A DNA stretch of 64,000 nucleotides, from the NCBI GenBank assembly GCA_038501625.1, contig JAZAYU010000911.1:1-64000 (forward strand), read 5' to 3'. This DNA comes from Corbicula japonica. Its lineage: Eukaryota; Mollusca; Bivalvia; Venerida; Cyrenidae. The position numbers and the translations under genes are program-made. Below the pieces are notes generated by a model, which was not told where the DNA came from, ran no database searches, and saw nothing but the letters and a program-made list of their open reading frames with translations. Shown here in pieces: positions 11,482 to 22,524 of the stretch (position 1 is its first letter; every line of letters begins with the position of its first letter).

Positions 11482-14400
11482 GATCCTGTGCATGATGAGC
11501 TGGAGAAAGAACTTGAACAAATCCGGCTAACAACCATCTTAGAGAAAGAAAAGCAAGAACGGTTGCAGCAGTCTTATAACACATTAAAGAAAGAATTCGA
11601 GGATCAAGTTTCTTTGCTTTCCAGAGAAAGAGAACAATATATTCGTGAAAGAGAACAATCTAATCTTGTGACGAAAGATCGAGAACAGGTAAAACATTTG
11701 AAGATTGTTTCTTTGATACTACTTTTAAACCTGTGTTCTTAATGACAGTGCGCGAGAAAACAGACCAAGGCTTACTTTGATAGTTTAACCGTTTAAATCT
11801 CGTAAAAATCTGATCTATGTACAGAATCTGATCTATGTTAGAAAACACATAGAACCAAAGCTAGTGTATCAGGCTTTACAAATAAGAGATACGTTTTGAC
11901 AATATAAAACATAATAATATTAACATTTACGATTTATTTACATTAATCTACGAAACTGTTATTTAACATATTTGATAGGCGCCTACTGATATTAATATTG
12001 GTACCCATATAGTATCATGCAAGATAAATTTCATATTTCAGATGATCATTCACTTGCAGCAAGAGATTAAGTCTCTTAAGTCACAGCTAGACAGCCGAAT
12101 AAAGGAAAATGAAACACTGTTGTCCAAGTCCAGGGCCAAACAGGAGAAGGACCAAAACACGATCCAATCTCTGCAATCTAAACTTAAGAAAATAAGGCAT
12201 GTATTTTAGCAGACTAAATATTTGTTTTCCCGTGAGAAACTCAAGCACGTTAAGTGCTTAACTTACATCAAAAAGTAAATATTCACAGTCATCCCGACAA
12301 CCGATATGCCTTTTCCAGCCATAACTTTCTCATCGAATTAAGAAAAGTTTAATCTAAACTTTATAAATTGCTTTTTTAAAGAATTGTTTGCATCGCTTCT
12401 GTTAATTATATACCCTTTCTTATACTTTTGGTATCTCCTTACCAATTAATAATATTTTGTATTTTCATAGAAAGGCATCCAAACATAAAATTCATCGGTA
12501 AACGTTATCACTAATCCTTCTGATTATTATACTAATATTATCAAGAAGATGCATTTTGTATTTTCAAGAAATTTGTTTGCTCATTCGATAGAGTCATACA
12601 TTTACATGTATCACAACCATCGTGTGTTGTACTGTATTTGAGCACAATGTTAATATATCTAATTCTTATGCAAATAATAGTTAGATAATGACTTTCAAAA
12701 AATTTAATGATATGTTTACAATAATATTTTCTAGTTTTTATGTTGCACTTATTTTGCGGATAATCAGCGAGAGTCACGAAACAGAGTGTAAAACCCTGTC
12801 TAGCCACATTCGCGAACTTCAGCGTCAGAGGGAGTCTGCAGAGAGGACATATGAGTTACCAGGTATACTTTTCTTTTTGTGATTAACAGAAAATATTAAT
12901 CATGTTAATTGTAGAAGTTAGCCAAGCACAGTTTTACGGTAGATTTTTAGACGTAGAAGCAAATCTACTGCATTTAGCTGTAGACACACAAACAGAATTA
13001 AATTTGACAAAGAAGCCAGTGTTTTTGCGTCACAATTGTCGGTTATCATATAGAACTCTGTACTAGAACTCTAAAGAGGTGTCTACTGAACAGTATTTCA
13101 TTTGAAGATATATGAAAAACATGCTTGCATCACCAATTTAATATGTAAATCTTGATTTAGTCTCGATTTGATGCTACGCTGCGCGAGCAGTATTATTCAT
13201 TTTAATTATTGCTCATGAACGGCTCAATCAAACCGAGCCTGCACGATTGTTATATTTGACGTGTTCAGTGGCTTTCAAAAGTTATAAGTATCTCTTTCAC
13301 AGTAGCGTTTTTGTGTATTGCGGCGGTCGAAAGTAACGTAACGTGCATTCAATACACGCTGTTAACAGAAGGCCGTTGAGCGCGATACTTATGTTTGTGT
13401 AAACATTGAGTTGCACTCCACACTGGAATAAGCGGCATGAGCACTCCCATTGCCACTCATGAACAGGCTCTTTAAAAGCGAGCCATTTGTCGTGTTCGGC
13501 TGCAGTTAATGTTTCTTGGATAGAGTAAAACAGTTCTTGGAAGGCTCTACTTTGCATAAATCCCCTCTTCTTTGAGTAGACGTTTTGGTAACGTTACAGA
13601 GTCGAACAAGAAGCTGTGTTCGGAAAACACATATGCCCCCGGTAGCGAAGTTTGTAACGATACAAATTTTAAATGATAGCACAGTGTTAAAACTGCAATT
13701 AAAATCACAAGTTAGTTCTAGATAATGAAAAAAACCGTCTGGTGCCAGAACCTGTACATGAAAAGAATTTATCATAACAAGAGCCAGTCGGAAACGACTG
13801 CATGCTCAACTATTTGAAGTCATACATATTTAAGCACATTTAAAACTGGGCTTCATTTAAACTGGGGAGTGATTCAGGAGCTTATGACACCCAACACACA
13901 TACATGAAGAAAAGTTTCTTAATCCAAGTTAGGAAATCAATAAATTACAGTTACTTTATTATTGTAGTTTTTTTAGAGGGTTTACACAACCCAGTCCATA
14001 CACCCCTGATCCCACACCCATCAACCCACTATCCCTGCCCATCTATAGTGATGTGGTGAGGTGTGGTGTAGTATAGTAAGGTATGGTATGCTGGTTGCTG
14101 TTGTTGGTGGTGTGGGTGTTGTTGCTGTTGTTGGTATTGTTGTTGGTGTCGGTAATGTTAGTTTTGTTGTTGGTGTAGTTGTCAGTGTTGTTGTTGGTGT
14201 TGTCAGTTGTTGGTGTTGTTGATGTTATTGTTGTTGGTTGTTGGTGTTGTTAATGCTATTCTTGTTGTTGCTGGTGTTGTTGTTGGTGGTGTTGTTGACG
14301 GTGTTGTTGGTGGTGTTGTTGACGGAGTTGTTGGTGGTGTTGTTGACGGTGTTGTTGGTGGTGTTGTTGACGGTGTTGTTGGTGGTGTTGTTGACATTGT

Positions 14401-17400
14401 TGTTGACAGTATTATTGTTGGTGGTGTAGTGGGGTGGTGGTGGTGTGGTGTGAGATGGGGTGGTGTGGTGGGGGTGGGGTGGTGGTGGTGTGGTGGTGGT
14501 GGGTGTGGTGTGGTGTGGTGTGGTGTGGTGTGGTGTGGTGTGGTGTGGTGTGGTGTGGTGTGGTGTGGTGTGGTGTGGTGTGGTATGGTATGGTATGGTA
14601 TGGTATGGTATGGTATGGTATAGTATAGTATAGTATAGTATAGTATAGTATAGTATAGTATAGTATAGTATAGTATAGTATAGTATAGTATAGTATAGTA
14701 TAGTAACCACTAGGCACTTTCACCAAAGTATGTTAAGTACATCTGTTTTAAACCTTTTCTATAGATTACCTTAGAAAAACACTAACATTGAAACTTTAAC
14801 CATTATTTCTAAGTCTTAATTCTAATTTCTAAGCGAAAAAGGGCAAAAATCAAATAAAACAAGTTAACCATTTATATCCAAGTATAAAATGGGGAGATAA
14901 TCCCAGAAAAAAGGTAGCCAGACTTACGTTACTTGTAAGGGTCATCATTTGTGCACTGTTAAGTATGTGTGTAAACTTTAATGCCAGATCTCTTTGTGGA
15001 TATTGCGAAATATCCAACATGCCGAAATAAGTTAACCATTTTCTAAGTACAAAAAGGGGAGATAACACCAGAAATAAGGTACCCAGAGTTATGTAACTTG
15101 TCAGTGTCATGATCTGTGAACTGTTAAGTAAGTGTGTAAACTTTCATGCCAATGCTCTTTGTAGAAATTGAGAAATATCGAACTTGCCAAAAAATGTTAA
15201 TCATTTATTTCTAAGTACCAATTGGGGAGAAAACTCCGAATTAAGATAGCCAGAGTTATGTAACTTGTCAGAGTCATACCCTGTGCACTGTATATTAAGT
15301 TTTCAAACTTTCATGCTAATGATCTTTGTAGAAATAGAAAAATATCCAACTTGACGAAACAGGTTAACCATTTTTCTAAGTACAAAAAGGGGAGATAACA
15401 CCAGAAATAAGGTACCCAGAGTTATGTAACTTGTCAGGGTCATGACCTGTGAACTGTTAAGTAAGTGTCTAAACTTTCATGCCAATGCTCTTTGTAGAAA
15501 TTCAGAAATATCCAACTTGCCGAAAAATGTTAACCACTTGTTAAGAGTCATACCCTGTGCACTGTATATTAAGTTTGTAAACTTTCATGCTAATGATCTT
15601 TGTAGAAATGGAAAAATATCCAACTTGCCGAAACAGGTTAACCATTCTTTTAAGTACAAAAAGGGGAGATAACACCAGAAATAAGGTACCCAGAGTTATG
15701 TAACTTGTCAGGGTCATGACCTGTGAACTGCTAAGTAAGTGTGTAAACTTTCATGCCAATGCTCTCGTAGAAATTCAGAAAGATCCAACTTGCCGAAAAA
15801 TGTTAACCGGACAGACGTACGGACGGACGGACGGAAGGACGGACGGACGGTTCAATCACTAGATGCCGGGGGCATAAAAACGAACACGACAAAATCTAAT
15901 TTATTAAACGAGGTACTCTTCTTCGTACTAAAATCTTGGGGAAACATATTGAATTTCATGAAAACAGATACACAATTCCTATCTGAAATATGCCGAATAA
16001 TGTTAGATTTGGTAGGTTTTAATTCATCGTAAGGTAAATAGTTCATTGTGTCAAAAATGTTCTTTTAGCGCTGAATAGTTTAGAATTAGTTAAATACTTT
16101 GATACAATCGTCGAATTAAGTATCAGTACTCTACTCACTGTGGGAAGGTTGCGGGTTTGCGTGAACTGTTTATCAGACAAATATCAGAAAAGGGTATCTG
16201 TACCTCTCGTGTGCAATGTTACACTGTAGCATGACTATTTGTGTTTAGTATAATACATAATAAACATTTAATACCAAAACCGAATGTTGAAAACTCAATA
16301 TTAACTAATGAACGTTGACAGTTTACATGGTATTGTGCAATAATAAGATAATTTCTGCTTGTAGATCCTCGGGCTGCTGGCTTTGATATTGGTAAACGAG
16401 TGGAATATACGCACACGTTATGGAAGGTATATTTTGATACATATATTACTACAACCATAAAATGATATTAATTTCTTACCGGCATTTCGAAAGGCAAGAT
16501 AATATTACTAAATATGAAGTTATATTAATTTATTTATTTGTGGGCATTTGCTATGTCAACCGAAGCTAATTTTTCTCTTGTTGTGTGAAAATATTGCTTA
16601 TCGTAAATTTGAAGAAAATGTGCTGTTTTGCAATATAGTGTACATTTTGCTAGCACATGTTGTAACGGGATTTATATTAGGAAGATATACGTATCGTTCT
16701 TTACCATTTTACGTGGATAACCTGGTGCTGAATGTCAGTCGTCTAGCTGAACGACAATAGCCCAGAGGCCATAGTTCGTTTTGTTTTGTTGCTAAGTGTT
16801 GATTTTGCATGAAACATAAATATTAGTGTGAGCAGTGCACAACACGTTTCGTTATGTGATGTAGACTTTACTTTCATTTCGTTTAAGTGACAGTCCTTAG
16901 TATTGTATTCATTTATAAAGAAAGATAATACTATCGCAATAGTATTAGAAACAAAAGCTAATAACGATAGGGTGTTACTAGAATGTACGTTAAAAAATTA
17001 TTGGGGTCGTCATAACTTCAGAGCGAATAAACGTTAATTAATATTCAGTCAGTATGTCACGTGATTATGTTCAATATCAAACAACGTGACGGATACCAAA
17101 GCGACAAAGTGAATTAAAAAAATGTGTAAGAAATATCTATTTCGCAATATATGGTAGTTCGTTATGCTCATTCTTCCTTGTCGTTTTATTTGTTTCTGTT
17201 CTGGTGAGACTGCGATTATTTCGTTCTCTTTACGTTAGACTACGCATGCGTACGTATACAGTAAATCGGCCTCATTTAATCTCTCGCGGTAGGGCATCAA
17301 TTTTCGAACTTTATAACTTAATCCGTGTATCGTAATTAAACGAGTTAGATTTCTTTATCCTATTGTGTGTTTCTTTCTGTGGCGGTTTGAATTCTGACAA

Positions 17401-17788
17401 TTTATGCAATTTTTTTTTTATTTACAGTTTTACAAAATGTGTTGAAATTCACTTCAAGCGAATGTCTTAAAATAGTAATTTCGATGACAAGAGACTAAGG
17501 CGCACATACGGTTCCCTAGCAATTATGGACGTAGTGAAATAAACGTTTACACCTGCTCTATATTAATAAAACTACACAATTAGCATGATGAGTATTATAA
17601 CTGGATGTTAACTGTCCAAACAACCAAACCGTTACGCTTAAACCATTTCCGCTTAGGAACTACATGAACATTGGCATAGCGATTACCTTTTTGAGGTTGC
17701 TGCTCGATTACCGCTGCTTTAAGGCTTATTGATCTGGTCACTGTTGTTTCTAATACTGTTGTATTTCGTAAAAACAAAAATCACAACG

Positions 17789-17844
<56 letters not shown>

Positions 17845-18757
17845 ATTCTTACATACTTATACTCCTGGCATTATTTATCATAGAATCGGACACACAATAC
17901 TTCTATGACTTCCGACAGCATTTCTCTGCTTCTGTGTTTTCAACTTGAAGCCAAATATATTAGGATTAAACTATGACTCAGTCTGTTTTTGAGCTTTCTG
18001 TGTTTTCTGTAATGAATATGTTTTCATAATACATTTTTATAGTTGTTCTTACATGTATCTGCAATGGCAACTTTCAAACACCTTATACAGCTACCCTTTC
18101 CGACTCTTACACATCGTATACACTTATTAGTGTACCTATACATGTAACAAAGATTTTACTGCTTTTGTTAAAAACATAGCATCAACCATTTATCATTTTA
18201 AATTCTTTGTTGTTGTTATTGTTGTTCCTACTGATGCTTCTGCCGCTGTTACTTCCTTTCGCATATTAAAGAAAATTCACAACAATTTATGCAAAAACTG
18301 TTTGAAAAAGTTGTTATTCAGTTTCGCTGCTATACACTTTACTTTTTGTGCTTATATTATACATCTTAAAGTAACGAGTCTGCTAATGCTTTTAATACCT
18401 ATCAAAATACAATTATATTATTTCTTAGTTATTAAATGGATTGCCAGTAACAGATATGGGTATCGCAGCCATTTCAATACATGAAACTATCCCAACAATT
18501 TACGTTCGATAAAAAAGTTCGATATACAATTTATAAAATTAATAATGATACAACTTGTACATCTGATATATAATTAGTTTATGAAAATACTTGTACATGA
18601 TTGTAACTTATGTCAGCATCATTGTGTCTTTGAGGGATGGACTGGCACTGTGACTGCTGTTGTCCCGTCAGGCTATGTCGACGTGAAATGGGATAACGGC
18701 CGATCTGGCAGTTGTTACGCAGGAGCTGGAGGACAGTACGAGGTGAAACTGCTGTGA
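11482..18757 (+). CDS. Coiled-coil / MIB-HERC2-like protein, unit B
   Basis: Five exons: 11482-11688, 12042-12196, 12768-12862, 16365-16426 and 18635-18757 (stop TGA at 18755). Phases are 0, 0, 2, 1, 0 and the frame stays open for 213 codons. Exons 1-2 form a charged coiled coil (DPVHDELEKELEQIRLTT, then QQEIKSLKSQLDSRIKENE and SLQSKLKKI). Exon 3 gives ESHETECKTLSSHIRELQ. Exons 4-5 form a MIB/HERC2-like domain: DPRAAGFDIGKRVEY, GWTGTVTAV, GYVDVKWDNG and YEVKLL. The frame is open upstream of exon 1 with no ATG, so a 5' exon ending in phase 0 is missing from this call. The exon 2 donor is GC (AG|GCATGT). Intron 3 (3.5 kb) holds the G-rich array and the 166-bp satellite. MIB/HERC2 domains bind substrates or ligands in E3 ligases, but no RING or HECT is present, so the activity is unknown. 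Confidence 0.7.
12196..12202 (+). other. GC splice donor, unit B
   Basis: The exon ends AAAATAAG and the intron begins GCATGT. Only this position keeps the frame into exon 3 (AG|C GAG AGT CAC). No GT in the neighbourhood gives the right phase: the GTATTT at 12201 would join out of phase. Confidence 0.6.
13205..13510 (-). mobile_element. Degenerate reverse-oriented copy of the B-box-gene insertion family
   Basis: Read on the minus strand this has CGAACACGACAAATGGCTCG, a CATAAGTATCGCGCTCAACG stretch, GCCGCAATAC...ACGCTACTGTG, then TTTTGAAAGCCACTGAACAC and CAGGCTCGGTTTGATTGAGC. The order matches the insertion at 7441-8474. The palindromic part is lost and the unit is shorter. It lies in intron 3 of unit B. 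Confidence 0.65.
14096..14703. repeat. Compound G-rich microsatellite/minisatellite
   Basis: Four blocks lie side by side. A GTT/GGT-rich stretch includes a 21-bp unit (GACGGTGTTGTTGGTGGTGTT) near 14296-14396. Next come TGGTG units to 14580, TGGTA units at 14581-14620, and TAGTA units at 14621-14703. Over the last three blocks the plus strand has essentially no C. Long frames on both strands here (GVV, TTP or YYTI repeats) are artefacts of the repeat. The array lies in intron 3 of unit B. Confidence 0.95.
14860..15860. repeat. ~166-bp tandem repeat ending in a GGAC run
   Basis: GTTAACC/GTTAATC landmarks lie at 14863, 15031, 15196, 15363, 15529, 15637 and 15802, giving a 165-168-bp monomer with one shortened unit. 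Units share AGTACAAAAAGGGGAGATAA, GGTACCCAGAGTTATGTAAC, CTGTGAACTGTTAAGTAAG and ACTTTCATGCCAATGCTC. The array ends in GGAC repeats (15817-15851) and GATGCCGGGGGCATAAAA, an arrangement common in mollusc dispersed repeats. No genuine gene is present. Confidence 0.9.
16427..18634. other. Intron 4 of unit B: no gene seen
   Basis: AT-rich intron with a TA dinucleotide run at 17792-17840 and scattered TTG-triplet runs. I see no exon or mobile element with recognisable ends. Confidence 0.5.
17792..17840. repeat. (TA)n microsatellite
   Basis: About 24 uninterrupted TA units. Confidence 0.95.
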
Positions 18758-20029
18758 ACAGACACTTCTAACAAAGATTGCTACACATCTCAACGCACAT
18801 TCAAGTGCATCATTGTATTGTTTCTGGCATTTTTAATAATAACGAAATCTTTGTAATATAAGTCGTAACGGTTGTTATTTTCTTATGAATTACTGAAAAT
18901 ACTTTATTGAAATGAACATGCATACACCGTGGAAGTGTTAGAGACTTAAAATGAAATTTTAATCCTAGTAGGTCAAACACAATGCTGGACTTTCTGTGTC
19001 CTTTGCGTTTTAAACATTTATTAACATTGAACATAATTCAATGCATATCGTTGAATCTGCATATTAAAGGTTTTAGAAAAGAAGATATATTTTACTAGTT
19101 TTTATCATAAGACATATTTGCAAGTTTAGTACTAATAAATGTTCATGTTTATTAAATATAAAAAACCGACGACAAAGACAACAACAGTGTTGCCCGGACA
19201 TGTGTTATAATATTTTTTTTTTCGAACGGAGCAACGGAAGTCCGGTAAATTGACTGGTGTTTGGGATGCAATGTATTCGTAATTACTCGTCAATACATAT
19301 ACGCTATACCCCCAAAACCAGTCAATTTACCGGATTTACCGGTTTAATGGCGGCTGCGCACCCTTTCAGAAATATTAGTACTAAGTCAATTTTTTTCAAC
19401 TTCACTATTTAGAGGTAATTTTCGCTGAAACCTTGTCCGTATAGGGAGAACATACCATTTACTTGAATTATACATTTGCAATTGGTATACTTACAGAAAA
19501 TTACAATACTCAAGCCTGTTAAATTATAGTTTTCTTCAAAGATAATCTGTTTCTGAATGTTTTATTAAATAGTTCATAATTATTAAATACCTAGCTGTCG
19601 AGACAATGTTATCATACAACATACAACTGAAAGAGTTCGCCGGTTAGTGCTTAAAGAAATATATGTTTATATCTAATAAAAAATACGAGTATACATGTAT
19701 GAAAACATTCGAAATTTATGTTGATTTATATAGATAACATCTCTTCTGTATGTTAAAAGGTGATTAATCATTATTTTAAGAAATACATATAATATTGTTA
19801 GGTATTTGTTTTCAGATAACGTCATGTTCGTACTTTATTGGATGCTTGAAAAAAACATGAATACATTTTGTGTTATCCTGGAATTAGCAATTAGATTACT
19901 AACATTTCAGATTATGGTTAAATTACTATTCATGCATGTGTGATTTTTTAAATTTAAACAAACTAAATTTTGTTGTGTTCATCTTCCTTTCAATGCCCCA
20001 TAATTTGCCGCCCGTAAAGTACAAATAAA
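18758..20029. other. Spacer between units B and C
   Basis: AATAAA-type hexamers, for example near 19134, could serve as polyadenylation signals for unit B, but none is uniquely placed. A foldback sequence lies at 19241-19334. No coding signal. Confidence 0.4.
19241..19334. repeat. Foldback (inverted repeat), ~45-bp arms
   Basis: TCCGGTAAATTGACTGGTGT and the following bases are mirrored by ACCAGTCAATTTACCGGA. The loop region is short and AT-rich. MITE-like; no target duplication could be read with confidence. Confidence 0.7.
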
Positions 20030-21430
20030 TAGCTCCGTCCATTCCCTGTAAAAACTAGAAGCAGGTCAGCACTTAATTTAAGCATGAATCGCTCCGCTCA
20101 TCCCATGCAAAAACTAGAAAAAATACGCTCCCAAGCCGTCTCCTTCGTTACTTATGAACAAACCCGCTCCTACTGTGAACCCTGTGAAGACCAGACACAG
20201 ATCCAATCCTGCGGTAACCATATCAAACCAAATCCTTTGGAAATTAGGAACAGATCCAACGCTGTGATAAATAGCAACAGATCCATCCTTGCGGTAAATA
20301 GGAACAGATTCAACCCTGCGGTGACAAGGAACAGATATAACCCTGCGGTGACAAGGAAAAGATCTTATCAAGAGGTAACCAGGAACAGATCCTATACCAA
20401 GGTAACCAGGAACAAATAAAATCCTGGGGTAATCAGAAACTGATACAACCTTGCGATAACCAAAACCAGATCTTATTTTACCAGGAACAAATAAAATCTT
20501 GCGATAACCAGAAATATATCTTATTTTGCAGTAACCAGGATCCGATCCATTCCTGCTGTAAGCAAGAACAGATCTAACTCTGGGGTAACCAGGAAAAGAC
20601 CCAACCTTGCTGTGACGAGGAACAGATCCAACGCGGAGATGCCCAGGAACAGATCCAACGCTGGGGTAGCCAGGAAGAGAACCAATCTTGCAGTGACGAG
20701 GAACAGATCCAACGCGGCGATGACCAGGAACAGATCTAACCCTATTGAATGTAGTAACAGAACCAACCTTTCAGTGACAAGGAACATATACACGAGTCAA
20801 TGACCAGGGGGTAGCCAGAAAAAGATCCAACCCTGCTGTAACTAGGAACAGATCCAACCCTGGTGTGACCAGGAACAGATCAAATCCTGAGGTAACCAGG
20901 AACAGATCCTATACTACGGTAACCAGGAACAATTCAAATCCTGGGGTAATTAGGAACAGATCCAACCCTGTGGTAACCATGAACAGATCCAACCCTGCGT
21001 TAGCCGAGAACAGATTCTAATCTCCGGTGACAGAAAAGATATATAAACCTGTAGTAACCGAAAACAGAACAATGCGGTTACCATGAACCATGGATGGCCA
21101 GGATCCAATCTTATGCTGACCATGAACACGTCCAACTCTGCATTGCCAGTATCAGAGCTAACTCTGCGGTAACCAGGAAGAGATCTACTTCTGTGGTGAC
21201 AAGTTTCAGATCCAACCCTGCGGTAACAAGAAGCAGACACAAATGAGGTGACATGGAACAGAGATAACCCTTTTGTTACTATAAATACAGCCAACCCTAC
21301 GGTAAGCGGGAACAGGTCTAACCCTGCGTTTTCTATAAACAGATCTAACCTAATGGGGGCAAGGATCTGATCAGAAACAGATCTAACCCTGCGGTGCGAG
21401 GAACAGTTACGCACAAACAAGGATTCAATA
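20030..21430. repeat. Minisatellite upstream of unit C (~28-30-bp unit)
   Basis: More than thirty diverged copies of a unit like AGGAACAGATCCAACCCTGC GGTAACC lie head to tail. The left end (20030-20200) uses the phrases of the 5500-6420 array (AATAGCTCCGTCCATTCCCTG and related). Frames in both directions (RNRSNPAVT or LDLFLVTA repeats) arise from the unit length and are not genes. Confidence 0.95.
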
Positions 21431-22524
21431 AAGAACAATCTTTAAGATACATGTAAGTTCAGGTTCAGACTAATCAATATCTTTTTAATTGTTTTAATTT
21501 CAATGGAACATAGGAAGACGTGTTTCAAAATACATGTTTATTTACTTTACAATTATAAATCATCATTAAACCCACTGTATAGAGCATTAGTTTGTGCAGA
21601 CAACTAAGTAGCTGAACTTAATATTAAGTTTATTTGAAATACTTCTATAAATTTCACATTCTTTGTAAAACTGAACAATTAAGATTTTTTCTCAATACTG
21701 TAAGATTTCCGAGTTTAATTTTGTGTTTTAAATGGATATTAATCGTTTTTTAACACAATAATGAAAAGGCACAAAACTTCAAGAAACATAAATAATCCAA
21801 AACAAAGTTGAAAACTAATGTACTCAAACAAAAGACTATTTGGTTTACCGCGAGAATAGCTATGCGAGTTGGTCACGCCTTACTGGCTAACACCGTTTAT
21901 AAGTGTTGTTACCAATACAGGTATACCCCCAGTAAGCCCCCAGCTTACTGCAACTTAGACCACAGATCTACAGAGGTACATACATGTATATGCGCTTATA
22001 TTTCTGATATATTTTAACTGTAAGGTACTAGTATGCGCTTATTTTTTGCGATAAATTATAACTGTTAGGGGCGGGTATGCGTTTATTTTTAACGATTATT
22101 TTTCTGTAAGAGAAATATGCGCTTATTTTCGAGACTCTGCAGTATGTCTCTAGTTAGGCCGCTGGTAGAATACATCGGATGTATTCAATAAATCTTTCCT
22201 CATCCTGAAATGCAGTTTCTGGTATTGTTTCGCTTACCATAGAGAAACTCTATTGAGGCTTATTTTGACAGAATGCTAAAATACTTAAACGTAAATTTTT
22301 AAATTCAATGTAGAATTGAAACATGTATGTCTCTATCATTGAATGTAGGGTCGACACGATGCTCTCCATCACTGTATGCATGCTTAGGGTCTGAACATTG
22401 ATGACAGTAATGATCCTTTCCTGAATTCTGATTAAATTGTTCTTTATTTATGTTTCATCTGCTTGAAAGCCTTTAAAGTCTACATGCTATTAAGTGTGAA
22501 AGTTCACAGAAGGTTTGCTCTTAG
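21431..22524. other. Flank between minisatellite and unit C, no exon identified
   Basis: I searched for a counterpart of the TRIM-like start or the 9955-10000 exon and found none. A short repeated phrase (ATGCGCTTATTTTT) occurs near 22033, 22077 and 22109. The missing 5' exon of unit C should lie here or further upstream. Confidence 0.35.

Noticed and set aside
14203..14726. Long frames on both strands (valine/glycine-rich, threonine/proline-rich, tyrosine-rich)
   Set aside because: They exist only because tri- and pentanucleotide repeats lack stop codons; there is no start context, splice site or non-repeat coding sequence.
9955..18757. A single fusion gene of the TRIM-like relic and unit B
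   Set aside because: The 9955-10000 exon ends in phase 2, and joining it to 11482 gives an early stop; other donors within it do not restore the frame. The upstream frame is broken as well.
20084..21438. Frames with RNRSN or LDLFLVTA-type repeats that look like a repeat protein
   Set aside because: Both strands are open to similar extents and the frames break whenever the ~29-bp minisatellite unit shifts phase.
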